Positions 17,184 to 23,885 of a stretch of 64,000 nt of DNA are shown in pieces; the stretch's first letter is position 1, and the number at the start of each line of letters is the position of its first letter. Under the pieces are notes generated by a model. It was not told where the DNA came from. It did not search any database and was given only the letters and a program-made list of their open reading frames with translations. The position numbers and the translations under genes were made by a program. The stretch spans positions 3,472,001-3,536,000 of the forward strand of contig NZ_CP183332.1 of NCBI RefSeq assembly GCF_048541825.1. Reading direction: 5' to 3'. The DNA comes from Caulobacter sp048541825 (lineage in GTDB: Bacteria; Pseudomonadota; Alphaproteobacteria; Caulobacterales; Caulobacteraceae).

Positions 17184-17882
17184 CTACAGAAGCCGCCCCT
17201 GCAGCCACAGGATCGCCGGATAGACCGCCAGCCAGGTCCAGAAGAAGCGGTTGAGGCCGAACAGGCAGGCATTGGCCAGATGGAAGGTCCCGGCGATCGC
17301 CAGCCCGACGATCAGGGTATCGCGCGACAGCAGGGTCAGGGGAAAGGCTAGCTCGAACAGCATCACCGCCCACGACATGACCAGCAACAGGCGCGGTCGA
17401 TCGGCCAGGCGGCGCAGATCCTCGCTGACCGGATAGGCCGAGAACCGGAACACGTCGGCTAGGGCGCGGCCGCTGCGCCAGTCTGGATTGACCACCTTGA
17501 CCCAGCCGGAAATGAAATAGGACAGCATCAGCTGCAGGCCCAGATAGCCGAAGACCAGCTCCTGCAGGGCCGGCGTCGGCATCAGCCGCGACAGGGTCAA
17601 GCACCACAGGGCCAGCAGGCCCATGCGATCGCTGCCACCATTATAGGGCCCCTGGAAGCGCTGTAGGGTCAGCAGCGACAGACCGGCCAGGCCCAGCAGT
17701 CCGGCCAGATCGACCGCCGGCCAGGGCGAAGCCGCGCCCAGGATCACCAGACCGCACAGCCCGATCCGCGCCAGGAACAGCGGCCGGTCGGCGCGAGGGC
17801 CGCTCAGGTGCTCCAGGCTCTGCTGGATCAGAGCCAGGGCCAGCAGGGCCTCGGTCAGGCGGGCGGCGCTCTCCAGGGTCAT
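17184..17882 (-). CDS. HTTM/VKGC-like polytopic membrane protein
   Basis: A 232-residue protein made almost entirely of hydrophobic helices, about seven. The segment YFISGWVKVVNPDWRSGRAL resembles the conserved G-W-x-K-x-x-x-x-x-W-x-x-G core of HTTM (vitamin K gamma-carboxylase-like) proteins. The catalytic lysine of true carboxylases is not evident and the chain is shorter than typical members. It starts ten bases after the stop of the next gene upstream, so the two form a pair. The function is unknown. Confidence 0.55.
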   Translation of the reverse strand: MTLESAARLTEALLALALIQQSLEHLSGPRADRPLFLARIGLCGLVILGAASPWPAVDLAGLLGLAGLSLLTLQRFQGPYNGGSDRMGLLALWCLTLSRLMPTPALQELVFGYLGLQLMLSYFISGWVKVVNPDWRSGRALADVFRFSAYPVSEDLRRLADRPRLLLVMSWAVMLFELAFPLTLLSRDTLIVGLAIAGTFHLANACLFGLNRFFWTWLAVYPAILWLQGRLL

Positions 17883-17892
17883 GGGGCGAGGG

Positions 17893-18324
17893 TCATCGGG
17901 CGGCGATGTCCGCCAGCCGGCGCGGAGCCGACTGGAACAGCACCTCGCGCTGGATCGCCTCGTCTTCGCGGCTGACGAAGACCAGACGGAAGCTCAGCCA
18001 GTCGCCGGTCGGGGCGCTGGCCAGGAGATCGGCGGAGAGGCGCGTGAAGATCTCGTCCTGGCTATGGTCGGTGGGCGCGTTGATCAGCCGCTCGGCACAG
18101 CTGACCAGGAACAGCGTTTCGTTCCAGCGCGGATTCCAGATCAGCCGGGCCAGCAAGGTCCGCGCCGACACCCGCTGGGGCCGGGGGCGAAACTCGACCC
18201 AGCCGCCGTCGGGGAGGGCGGAGGAGCCGGTCAGGGCGTATTCGATGCGCGGCGAGGGCGCGATCACGTCGAAGAAGTTCCACGACGGGATCAGCGCCGG
18301 CAGCAGGAGGCCCAGGGGCTTCAA
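17893..18324 (-). CDS. Hypothetical protein paired with the HTTM-like gene
   Basis: A 143-residue protein with an N-terminal hydrophobic stretch (LGLLLPALIPSWNFFDVIAP) followed by a beta-rich soluble part (WVEFRPRPQRVS, LSFRLVFVSRED). I chose the TTG at 18324 because GGAGGAGGG lies seven bases upstream. An ATG at 18387 would add 21 charged residues and bury that ribosome site. Its position directly upstream of an HTTM-like gene is typical of the short partner proteins of such membrane enzymes. No function can be assigned. Confidence 0.55.
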   Translation of the reverse strand: MKPLGLLLPALIPSWNFFDVIAPSPRIEYALTGSSALPDGGWVEFRPRPQRVSARTLLARLIWNPRWNETLFLVSCAERLINAPTDHSQDEIFTRLSADLLASAPTGDWLSFRLVFVSREDEAIQREVLFQSAPRRLADIAAR

Positions 18325-18555
18325 ATGAGGTCCCTCCTCCGCAGGCGGGCGAATCGACCGGTGGGTCGTCCGGCGCAGAGCGATCATCTTCGGCCTTGGG
18401 CCCGATCCGCAATGGCGCCTGTGGTCGCTGCCGTCGACCGGCGCTGACTTTTTTACTTTTTCGTCAAATATAGAAACTGGAGCCCAGATACACCAAACCC
18501 GCCGCGGGGGATAATCGCGACGGGCTGGCTATTTCTCGATCATTCGATCTAGGCG

Positions 18556-18626
18556 GGCGTTTCCTCCCCGAAACGCCGAAGGAAGGGAGCTCTCTGATGG
18601 GCTCTGTTCTTCCTTGCAAGCGTTAG
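18556..18626 (+). ncRNA. Candidate small RNA with a CU-rich loop
   Basis: Two adjacent hairpins stand out in a 440-base gap. Hairpin one has perfect arms GGCGTTTC / GAAACGCC around the loop CTCCCC (18556-18577). Hairpin two has AAGGAAG / CTTCCTT (18579-18615) with inner GAGC / GCTC. CU-rich exposed loops are typical of alphaproteobacterial trans-acting RNAs such as the suhB/MmgR type. The same strand also has a nine-codon frame (MGSVLPCKR, 18597-18626) behind AAGGAAGGGAG, so it could instead be a small leader peptide. The rest of the gap (18325-18765) shows only TTTGAC/GTCAAA repeats. Confidence 0.35.
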
Positions 18627-18687
18627 AAACGTCATAATTGGGGCGGTGTCAACGCAACAAGGCCTATTTCTGCAACGGTTTGAGCTT

Positions 18688-18772
18688 TTTTTGACGGCCC
18701 GGACGTAGTTTGGACGCGCCAGTCAAACTTATCACTGATCTCTCAGGTTATTTTTGACGGATAAGTCAAATA
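18688..18772. repeat. TTTGAC/GTCAAA inverted motifs downstream of hisG
   Basis: TTTTGACGG occurs twice here, each followed by GTCAAA. The closer pair is TTTGAC-GGATAA-GTCAAA near 18755-18772, and it touches the hisG stop. A related element with longer arms occurs at 23098-23123. Confidence 0.35.
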
Positions 18773-19743
18773 TTACCTCTGAGGCGAGTGGCCAGTTGGT
18801 CCAGCACCCGCGATCGGGACTCAAACACATAGTCGGGACGCGACACGGTGACCGGCTCGACCCCTGCAGCGGCCAGGGCGGCGGCGGCGTCGAACAGATC
18901 GGCCGTGGCCAGCAGGGCGCCGTTGGTCCGGCGCGATCCGCCCCGGGCGACAAAGGCGGCGACGGCGGTCTGGGCCAGGTCGTCCTGCTCGGCGGGCCAG
19001 ACCAGGGTGGCCAAGGTGCGGGCCCGGCCCTTGGCCTCGACCACCGCCAGCAGGCGCTGCAGGCTGCCCAGCTGCTCGGGCGACCAGTCGGTGATCAAGG
19101 ATGCGGTCAGCTGGGCCTGGCTTTTCAGGATCACGCCGTCGGTCAGGATCTTCAGGCCGTTGGCCGCCAGGGTCGCGCCGGTGGTGGTGATGTCGACCAC
19201 CAGCTCCGCCGCTCCGGCCGCCGGAGCGCCCTCGGTGGCGCCACTGCTCTCGACGATGCGGTAGTCAGCCACGCCGTGGCGGGCGAAGAAGGCCCGGGTC
19301 TGGGTCACATATTTGGTCGCAACGCGCAGGCGGCGGCCGGTGCGGGCCAGATGGGCGTGCCCGACCTCGTCGATATCGGCCATGGTGTCGACATCCAGCC
19401 AGCTCTTGGGGGCGGTGACCACCAGGTCGGCGCGGCCAAAGCCCAGGGCGCGCAGCAGCATCACCCGGCTGTCCATGTCGTCGCCACGCTCGCGCAGCAG
19501 ATCTTCACCCGTGACGCCCAGGTGCAGCTCGCCGGCGTCGAGGCCGGCGGCGATGTCGCCGGCTGACAGCAGGCGCACCGACACGCCCGGCAGGCCCGAC
19601 AGCTCCGCCGAATAGCCGCGCGAACCGCCGGTCATTTCCAGCTTGAAGCCGCATTCGGCCAGCCAGGCCTCGACCTGCTCTTTCAGGCGACCCTTGGAGG
19701 GGATGGCGAAGATCATCTGCCCACTCTGTCCTTGCGAGCTCAT
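18766..19743 (-). CDS. hisG: ATP phosphoribosyltransferase, catalytic subunit
   Basis: A 325-residue enzyme that joins ATP and PRPP in the first committed step of histidine synthesis. The N-terminus MIFAIPSKGRLKEQVEAWL and GVTGEDLLRE are typical of HisG, and the phosphate-binding region (VDITTTGATLAANGLKIL) follows. The chain is longer than the short HisG of about 220 residues that needs HisZ, because it carries an extra C-terminal part, yet a hisZ lies directly upstream, overlapping by four bases (ATGA). That makes it an alphaproteobacterial HisZG pair. It is the last gene of the hisS-hisZ-hisG operon. Confidence 0.93.
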   Translation of the reverse strand: MSSQGQSGQMIFAIPSKGRLKEQVEAWLAECGFKLEMTGGSRGYSAELSGLPGVSVRLLSAGDIAAGLDAGELHLGVTGEDLLRERGDDMDSRVMLLRALGFGRADLVVTAPKSWLDVDTMADIDEVGHAHLARTGRRLRVATKYVTQTRAFFARHGVADYRIVESSGATEGAPAAGAAELVVDITTTGATLAANGLKILTDGVILKSQAQLTASLITDWSPEQLGSLQRLLAVVEAKGRARTLATLVWPAEQDDLAQTAVAAFVARGGSRRTNGALLATADLFDAAAALAAAGVEPVTVSRPDYVFESRSRVLDQLATRLRGNI

Positions 19744-20867
19744 TCGCCGCCTCCCGCATAGGCTCGGGCCGGGCGGACCATGCAGCCCACCGCGCCCGTC
19801 TTTCGTTCCGCGCCAAGACGCGCGGGAAGCCCGTCATAACGACCGCCGGCCGCCACGGGCCGCTCGTCGCCGAGGGCGGCGCTGCGCACTTCGAAGAGGT
19901 AGCCGTCGTAATAGCCGAACGCCCTGCCGAACGAGGCGGTCAGCACCATGCGATCCTCCGGCACGCCGCCCGCGACCATGCCGGCCAGGCGCGAGCGCCA
20001 GCCGTCCAGGGCCGCGTCCAGCGCCTCGCGTTGCGGGCCGGCGAGAGCGGAGATGGCGTCCAGGGCCTCGCCCGGACGGTCGCTGACCGCGAGGAAGGCC
20101 CGGACCACATCGGCCTGCTCAGCTGACAGACGACCGGCCTTGGCAGCCTCGGCGCGTTCGACCAGGCGGTGGGCGATCTCGGCGGGGCGGCGACCGCCGA
20201 CCGGCTCGATGCCGGCCAGGGACCACAGTTCCTGCAAGACGGCGGAAGCCTCGCCCTCGGGCAGGCCGGCCAAGAGCGCCGCAATCCGGCTCTGCTCGGC
20301 GCTGGCCTCGACACCGCCTTCAAGTTCGACCTTCAGCTGGCGCGGCCGGGTGAAGGCGCGCTTCAGGCGCACGGCCAGAGGCGGCGCCAGGTCCAGCGTA
20401 TCGATGAAGGCGCCGAAGAGGCCCACATCGCCCAGCACCAGCGACAGGTCCGCGCGTCCGCCGGCGGCCGACGACGCCCAGGCCAGGGCCGCGATCTCGG
20501 CGTCGGCGGCGACCGGGTCGCCGGCCTCGAAGGCCTCGACGCCGATCTGCAGGAACTCCTCGGCCCGGTCGCTGCCGCGCGGCGCGACGCGGAAGGCCTT
20601 GCCGTCATAGAGATAGCGCCCCGAAGCGGCCCCCGCCTCGAGGTGGGCGCGGGCGATGGCCACGGTGAAGTCGGGGCGCAGGCAGGCCTCCTCCCCCCCG
20701 TCGCCGGACACCACGAACAGCCGCGAGCGCATGGCCTCGCCGGCCAGGTCCAGCAGCAGGCCCAGGGGCTGCAACACCGGCGCGTCGGTCAGCACGGCCC
20801 CGGCCGCCAGTAGCGGCGCGCGGATGGCGTCCAGCGCGTCGGCCGGAATGGAACGCTCGAGCCTCAT
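19740..20867 (-). CDS. hisZ: ATP phosphoribosyltransferase regulatory subunit
   Basis: A 375-residue paralogue of the histidyl-tRNA synthetase catalytic core that lacks the anticodon domain. HisZ proteins form a complex with HisG and confer histidine feedback control. Class II synthetase-like segments are visible (LQPLGLLLDLAGEAM, FTVAIARAHLEAG, YDGKAFRVAPRGSDRAEEFLQIGVE), and the C-terminal motif AAGGRYDGLPARLG echoes motif 3. The start lies three bases after the hisS stop, and the stop overlaps hisG by four bases, which shows tight coupling. Confidence 0.92.
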   Translation of the reverse strand: MRLERSIPADALDAIRAPLLAAGAVLTDAPVLQPLGLLLDLAGEAMRSRLFVVSGDGGEEACLRPDFTVAIARAHLEAGAASGRYLYDGKAFRVAPRGSDRAEEFLQIGVEAFEAGDPVAADAEIAALAWASSAAGGRADLSLVLGDVGLFGAFIDTLDLAPPLAVRLKRAFTRPRQLKVELEGGVEASAEQSRIAALLAGLPEGEASAVLQELWSLAGIEPVGGRRPAEIAHRLVERAEAAKAGRLSAEQADVVRAFLAVSDRPGEALDAISALAGPQREALDAALDGWRSRLAGMVAGGVPEDRMVLTASFGRAFGYYDGYLFEVRSAALGDERPVAAGGRYDGLPARLGAERKTGAVGCMVRPARAYAGGGE

Positions 20868-20870
20868 GCC

Positions 20871-22358
20871 TCAGCCCTCAATGATCTTGCGGACAGCGGC
20901 CACCAGCTCGCCGCGCGGGATCGTCTGCTGGCCGGGACGCTCGGCCTTCCAGGCGGCGTTGTCGGCCACGCCGGAGGCCAGCTCGCGGCCCAAATCGAGG
21001 TCCTTGATCGTCACCGTGCCGGCCGCGATCTCGTCTCCGCCCAGCATGATGGCGGCCGGCGCCATCCGGCGGTCGGCATATTTCATCTGCGGCCGCATGC
21101 CCGAGGTTCCCAGATAGACCTCGGCCGGGATGCCGGCGTTGCGCAGGTCGGCGGCGACCGAGAAATACTCGCCCATGTGGGCCTGGTCGAAATTGATGAT
21201 CACCACCGGCCCCCGCGCCGTCCCGCCGGGCTCGCGCCCCGCCGCCCGCAGGGCCGAGGCCAGGCGCGAGACGCCGAACGAGAAGCCCGTGGCCGGCACG
21301 GGCTGGCCGGTGAACCGCGCGATCAGGTCGTCGTAGCGCCCGCCGCCGCCGATCGAGCCGAACGAGACCTTGTTGCCCTTCTCATCCAGGGTGGACAGTA
21401 GCAGCTCGGCCTCGAACACCGCGCCGGTATAGTATTCCAGCCCGCGCACGATCGACGGCTCGAACATCGCCTGGTCGTCGGCGACCCCCAGGCTCTTCAG
21501 CGCCGCGTCGATCAGGGCCAGCTCATTGAGCCCCTCGTCGCCCTCGGCCGAACCGCCGATGACATTGGCGATCTTGCTGAGCGTCTCCGAGCGCCCGCCA
21601 GTACCGCCCATTGGCCCGGCCTGGACGAAGTCGACCACCGCGTCGATGGCCTTGCCCACCAGGCCCGCGCCCTTGGTGAAGGCGCCGCTCTCGTCCAGCC
21701 GGCCCTCGCCCAGCAGCAGGCGCACGCCCTCGACGCCCAGGCGGTCCAGCTTGTCGACGGCGCGCAGCACGGCCAGCTTCTGGCCGCCGGTCTCGACCCC
21801 GGCCGAGGTCAAAAGGCCGTTCAGCAGCTTGCGATTATTGATCCGCAGCACGGCCGAGCCGCGCGGCAGGCCGGCGGCTTCCAGACCCGCCACGGCCATG
21901 GCGATGATCTCGGCGTCGGCCTCGGGCCGGGCCGAGCCCACCGTGTCGGCGTCGCACTGGATGAATTCACGGAAGCGGCCGGGGCCGGGCTTCTCGTTGC
22001 GCCACACCGGGCCATAGGCATAGCGGCGGAACGGCTTGGGCAGGGTCTCCCAGTGCTGGGCCGCAAAGCGGGCCAGGGGCGCGGTCAGGTCGTAGCGCAG
22101 CGCCATCCACTGGTCGTCGTCGTCCTGCAACGCGAACACGCCCTCATTGGGACGGTCGCTGTCGGGCAGGAACTTGCCCAGGGCGTCGGCATATTCGAAG
22201 GCCCCGGTGTCCAGCGCCTCGAAGCCGTGCCGCTCATAGACCTTCGACACCGCCTCCAGGATGGCGCGCTCGGCCCGCAGGTCGCGGGCGCGCTTGTCGG
22301 CGAAGCCGCGCGGGGCGCGGGCTTCGGGGCGGAAGGTGTCTGCGGGCTGGTCGGTCAT
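20871..22358 (-). CDS. hisS: Histidyl-tRNA synthetase
   Basis: A 495-residue class II aminoacyl-tRNA synthetase. Visible features are the N-terminal motif ARAPRGFADKRARDL, the motif 1 region VYERHGFEALDTGAFE, motif 2 (RRYAYGPVWRNEKPGPGRFREFIQCDAD), the histidine-specific region FEPSIVRGLEYYTGAVFEAEL and motif 3 (GGGRYDDLIARF...FSFGVSRL). The C-terminal anticodon-binding domain follows. It charges tRNA-His and heads the operon with hisZ and hisG. It is preceded by 95 bases and then by a short histidine-rich frame that looks like an attenuation leader. Confidence 0.95.
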   Translation of the reverse strand: MTDQPADTFRPEARAPRGFADKRARDLRAERAILEAVSKVYERHGFEALDTGAFEYADALGKFLPDSDRPNEGVFALQDDDDQWMALRYDLTAPLARFAAQHWETLPKPFRRYAYGPVWRNEKPGPGRFREFIQCDADTVGSARPEADAEIIAMAVAGLEAAGLPRGSAVLRINNRKLLNGLLTSAGVETGGQKLAVLRAVDKLDRLGVEGVRLLLGEGRLDESGAFTKGAGLVGKAIDAVVDFVQAGPMGGTGGRSETLSKIANVIGGSAEGDEGLNELALIDAALKSLGVADDQAMFEPSIVRGLEYYTGAVFEAELLLSTLDEKGNKVSFGSIGGGGRYDDLIARFTGQPVPATGFSFGVSRLASALRAAGREPGGTARGPVVIINFDQAHMGEYFSVAADLRNAGIPAEVYLGTSGMRPQMKYADRRMAPAAIMLGGDEIAAGTVTIKDLDLGRELASGVADNAAWKAERPGQQTIPRGELVAAVRKIIEG

Positions 22359-22390
22359 GTCGCGGCGTCGATCCTAGGAAGTCAGGTCTC

Positions 22391-22450
22391 GACGGATGGC
22401 GCTTTTCAGCAAGCCCCATCCGCCTTGGGCGGGGCTCTGGCTGGGTGCTG
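22391..22450 (-). promoter_or_regulatory. Candidate attenuator with mutually exclusive hairpins before hisS
   Basis: On the minus-strand RNA, stem I pairs CAGCA (22446-22450) with UGCUG (22407-22411) and AGCCCC (22431-22436) with GGGGCU (22412-22417). Stem II pairs GGCGGAUGG (22416-22424) with CCAUCCGUC (22391-22399), nine pairs with one G-U. The two stems share 22416-22424 and cannot form together. No U-run follows either stem, so the switch may act through Rho or through translation rather than an intrinsic terminator. Confidence 0.5.
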
Positions 22451-22453
22451 GCT

Positions 22454-22534
22454 TTAGAGCGAGCGGACCCGGCCGATCCCGCGAGGCGAGGTCGGATGGT
22501 GGTGGCGGCCGTGATGGTGCGGCGTGCGGGTCAT
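22454..22534 (-). CDS. hisL: Histidine-rich leader peptide of the hisS-hisZ-hisG operon
   Basis: A 26-codon frame whose residues 6-13 read HHHGRHHH, that is six histidine codons in eight positions, followed by PTSPRG and ending RSL. It ends 95 bases upstream of hisS on the same strand and directly before mutually exclusive hairpins. This is the classical layout of amino-acid operon attenuation, in which ribosome stalling at His codons under low charged tRNA-His alters RNA folding. There is no Shine-Dalgarno, but a -10-like element lies nine bases upstream, so the mRNA may be leaderless, which is common in Caulobacter. The role is inferred from composition and position. Confidence 0.65.
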   Translation of the reverse strand: MTRTPHHHGRHHHPTSPRGIGRVRSL

Positions 22535-22543
22535 TGCGGGCGG

Positions 22544-22551
22544 GCTATAGC
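22544..22551 (-). promoter_or_regulatory. Possible -10 element of the his leader transcript
   Basis: GCTATAGC agrees at seven of eight positions with the Caulobacter housekeeping -10 pattern GCTANAWC. It sits nine bases before the leader ATG, which would put the transcription start close to the start codon. No good -35 is visible. Confidence 0.4.
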
Positions 22552-22650
22552 GCAGGGAGGAGGATGGGGGAAGGGCGCGAGGGCGCTACCGGCTACTCTT
22601 GTTATACTTTTACAAAAGCCTTCGCTGCTTAGCCATGCAATTGACCAGTA

Positions 22651-22684
22651 GAAAGGTCTGCCAACTCTCGTTGGCAGACCTTTC
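22651..22684. terminator. Perfect 15-base-pair hairpin, probable bidirectional terminator
   Basis: The arms GAAAGGTCTGCCAAC and GTTGGCAGACCTTTC are fully complementary around TCTC. The outer AAA/TTT gives short U-tracts on both strands. It lies 26 bases downstream of the 29-codon gene on the minus strand and upstream of the his leader. Confidence 0.65.
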
Positions 22685-22710
22685 AGGGCATTGCCCTCAT
22701 TGGTAACGAC

Positions 22711-22800
22711 TTAGGTGCGCGGCCAGCGGCGGACGTGAGCACAAACGTGCTCGGTCCTACCAAAGCGCACACGGAAGTAGTCGATGACATGGACAACCAT
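22711..22800 (-). CDS. Small protein of 29 residues
   Basis: A 30-codon frame behind a good ribosome site (AGGAG eight bases before the ATG), starting MVVHVIDYFRVRFGRTEHV and ending RRWPRT. It is aromatic- and arginine-rich, with a single cysteine. A strong hairpin follows at 22651-22684, which gives a complete small transcription unit with leader, SD, frame and terminator. It is too short to classify. It could be a real small protein or a second leader peptide. It contains three scattered His codons, not a run, so it is unlikely to be the his attenuator. Confidence 0.5.
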   Translation of the reverse strand: MVVHVIDYFRVRFGRTEHVCAHVRRWPRT

Positions 22801-22947
22801 GATCGGACTCCTGTGTTCGTGTTGTGGGTTGAAATCCACCTCGCGAAGTGAGAGTCTCGGCTTGCTTAGGGCATGAGAGCTCCCGCAGTGCGCTGCGGTT
22901 CACATGTTTAGGGGTCGCTGCAGCAATCTGCGGCGGCCCTGAACCTT

Positions 22948-22969
22948 CGGCTCTGAAGCCGGTTTTTCC
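22948..22969 (+). terminator. Plus-strand terminator-like hairpin without an assigned gene
   Basis: CGGCT-CTGA-AGCCG followed by GTTTTTCC. No plus-strand gene lies just upstream, so it either ends an unrecognised small RNA starting within 22.80-22.94 kb or is fortuitous. Confidence 0.35.
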
Positions 22970-23007
22970 TTACATTCTGACCCTTATGCGCTCCTCCCTT
23001 CACGGTG

Positions 23008-23031
23008 GAATTCTCAACTACGCGAGAATTC
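23008..23031. promoter_or_regulatory. Inverted repeat GAATTCTC/GAGAATTC
   Basis: Perfect eight-base arms are separated by eight bases (aactacgc). It lies about 150 bases upstream of the winged-helix gene in an AT-rich setting and may be a dimeric operator. Confidence 0.4.
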
Positions 23032-23056
23032 TAACATAGCGCCGCCGAGAGTTCAA

Positions 23057-23111
23057 GACTCCGGACTCCGTTAACCATAAAATTGGACTCGACCGCTTTT
23101 TTGACGGACTC
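23057..23111. promoter_or_regulatory. Four clustered GANTC sites with a CtrA-like half-site
   Basis: GACTC occurs at 23057, 23064, 23086 and 23107, four CcrM-type methylation sites in 55 bases. TTAACCAT, the CtrA half-site sequence, is at 23071-23078 between the second and third. Further GANTC sites flank at 22806 and 22852. The start of the downstream gene is 68 bases from the last site, so this is probably its promoter region. Confidence 0.5.
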
Positions 23112-23123
23112 GCCGGTCAAAAA
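23098..23123. repeat. Inverted repeat TTTTTGAC/GTCAAAAA
   Basis: Perfect eight-base arms around a ten-base spacer that contains a GANTC site. Similar TTTGAC/GTCAAA pairs lie at 18.69-18.77 kb. Confidence 0.45.
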
Positions 23124-23178
23124 TCTTAGAATTTTCATATTTCGAGTGCTATAAAGTGGCGTCGGGGTGGCGGGGAGT

Positions 23179-23685
23179 ATGACGATGGATCCCATTCTTG
23201 AGAGTGCGCTAAGAAGGCGCGAATTTCTAAAGTCCGAACTTGTCAGAATTCAAGAAGACCTTGAAAAAATTGAGGAATTTATAAGGATTGGTGTTCGCCT
23301 AGCGGAGGACTCCGCTCCTCAGACTTTACTTCTGCCGCTCGATCCACCCTCTCTCGACGCGGAAAAATCGCCCAAAATGGGCGACGGAGTCCATAAGTCT
23401 TCCGAAATGGAAGCTGTGCCTCATTCGCCGCGTAGACCCAGAACGCGAGCCAATCCCAAGCCAGCAGTCGTCATGTCAGAAGTTTTGAAAATTCTGGGGG
23501 AAGTGGATCAGCCGCAGACACGAAGCGAACTGCTTTCAACGCTGCGTGAACGTGGAATCCATATCGACGGGCACGATCCGGCTAAGGTGCTGGGCACCAA
23601 CATCTGGCGCTTCATGAATCGCACCAACACCATTGCCCAGTCTGGAGAAGGTTACTGGTTGGCAGACCGACCATTGCCGGAATGA
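23179..23685 (+). CDS. Coiled-coil plus winged-helix (HARE-HTH-like) protein
   Basis: A 168-residue protein. Residues 1-45 are a charged helix with heptad character (LRRREFLKSELVRIQEDLEK), followed by a disordered linker. Residues about 93-160 are a winged helix: MSEVLKILGEVDQPQTRSELLSTLRERGI, then NIWRFMNR and EGYWLADR, resembling HARE-HTH domains that link DNA-modification or chromatin enzymes to DNA. I chose the ATG at 23179 with GGGGAG five bases upstream; the ATG at 23185 is an alternative. Codon use is much more AT-rich than its neighbours, which suggests horizontal acquisition. The partner is unknown. Confidence 0.6.
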   Translation: MTMDPILESALRRREFLKSELVRIQEDLEKIEEFIRIGVRLAEDSAPQTLLLPLDPPSLDAEKSPKMGDGVHKSSEMEAVPHSPRRPRTRANPKPAVVMSEVLKILGEVDQPQTRSELLSTLRERGIHIDGHDPAKVLGTNIWRFMNRTNTIAQSGEGYWLADRPLPE

Positions 23686-23885
23686 CGCGAACCCGGTTCG
23701 CCTCCAGATCCCATCCCCTTCGAGCGATAGAGCGGTCTGGCGAAGGCAGGTGAAGCGAGCGGCGCCCTTTCTATAGGACTTTCGGCCCCTCATCCGGCCG
23801 GTTCGCAGCAGCCTTCTCCCGCAAGTGGAGAAGGAATGAGAACGGCCTGCGCCTTCGCAAGCCCTTCCCCCGGCAGCACACTCCT

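Larger units (their letters stand above)
22801..23178. other. AT-richer intergenic region with several signals
   Basis: This 378-base gap separates the 29-codon gene from the winged-helix gene. It holds the divergent promoters, a hairpin with T-run (22948-22969), an eight-base inverted repeat (23008-23031), a cluster of GANTC sites, a CtrA-like half-site and a TTTTTGAC inverted repeat (23098-23123). No further reading frame with a ribosome site was found. Confidence 0.5.

Noticed and set aside
22711..22800. The 29-codon frame as the his attenuator peptide
   Set aside because: It has only three scattered His codons, lies farther from hisS than a terminator-like hairpin, and the run of six His codons is in a different frame closer to the operon.
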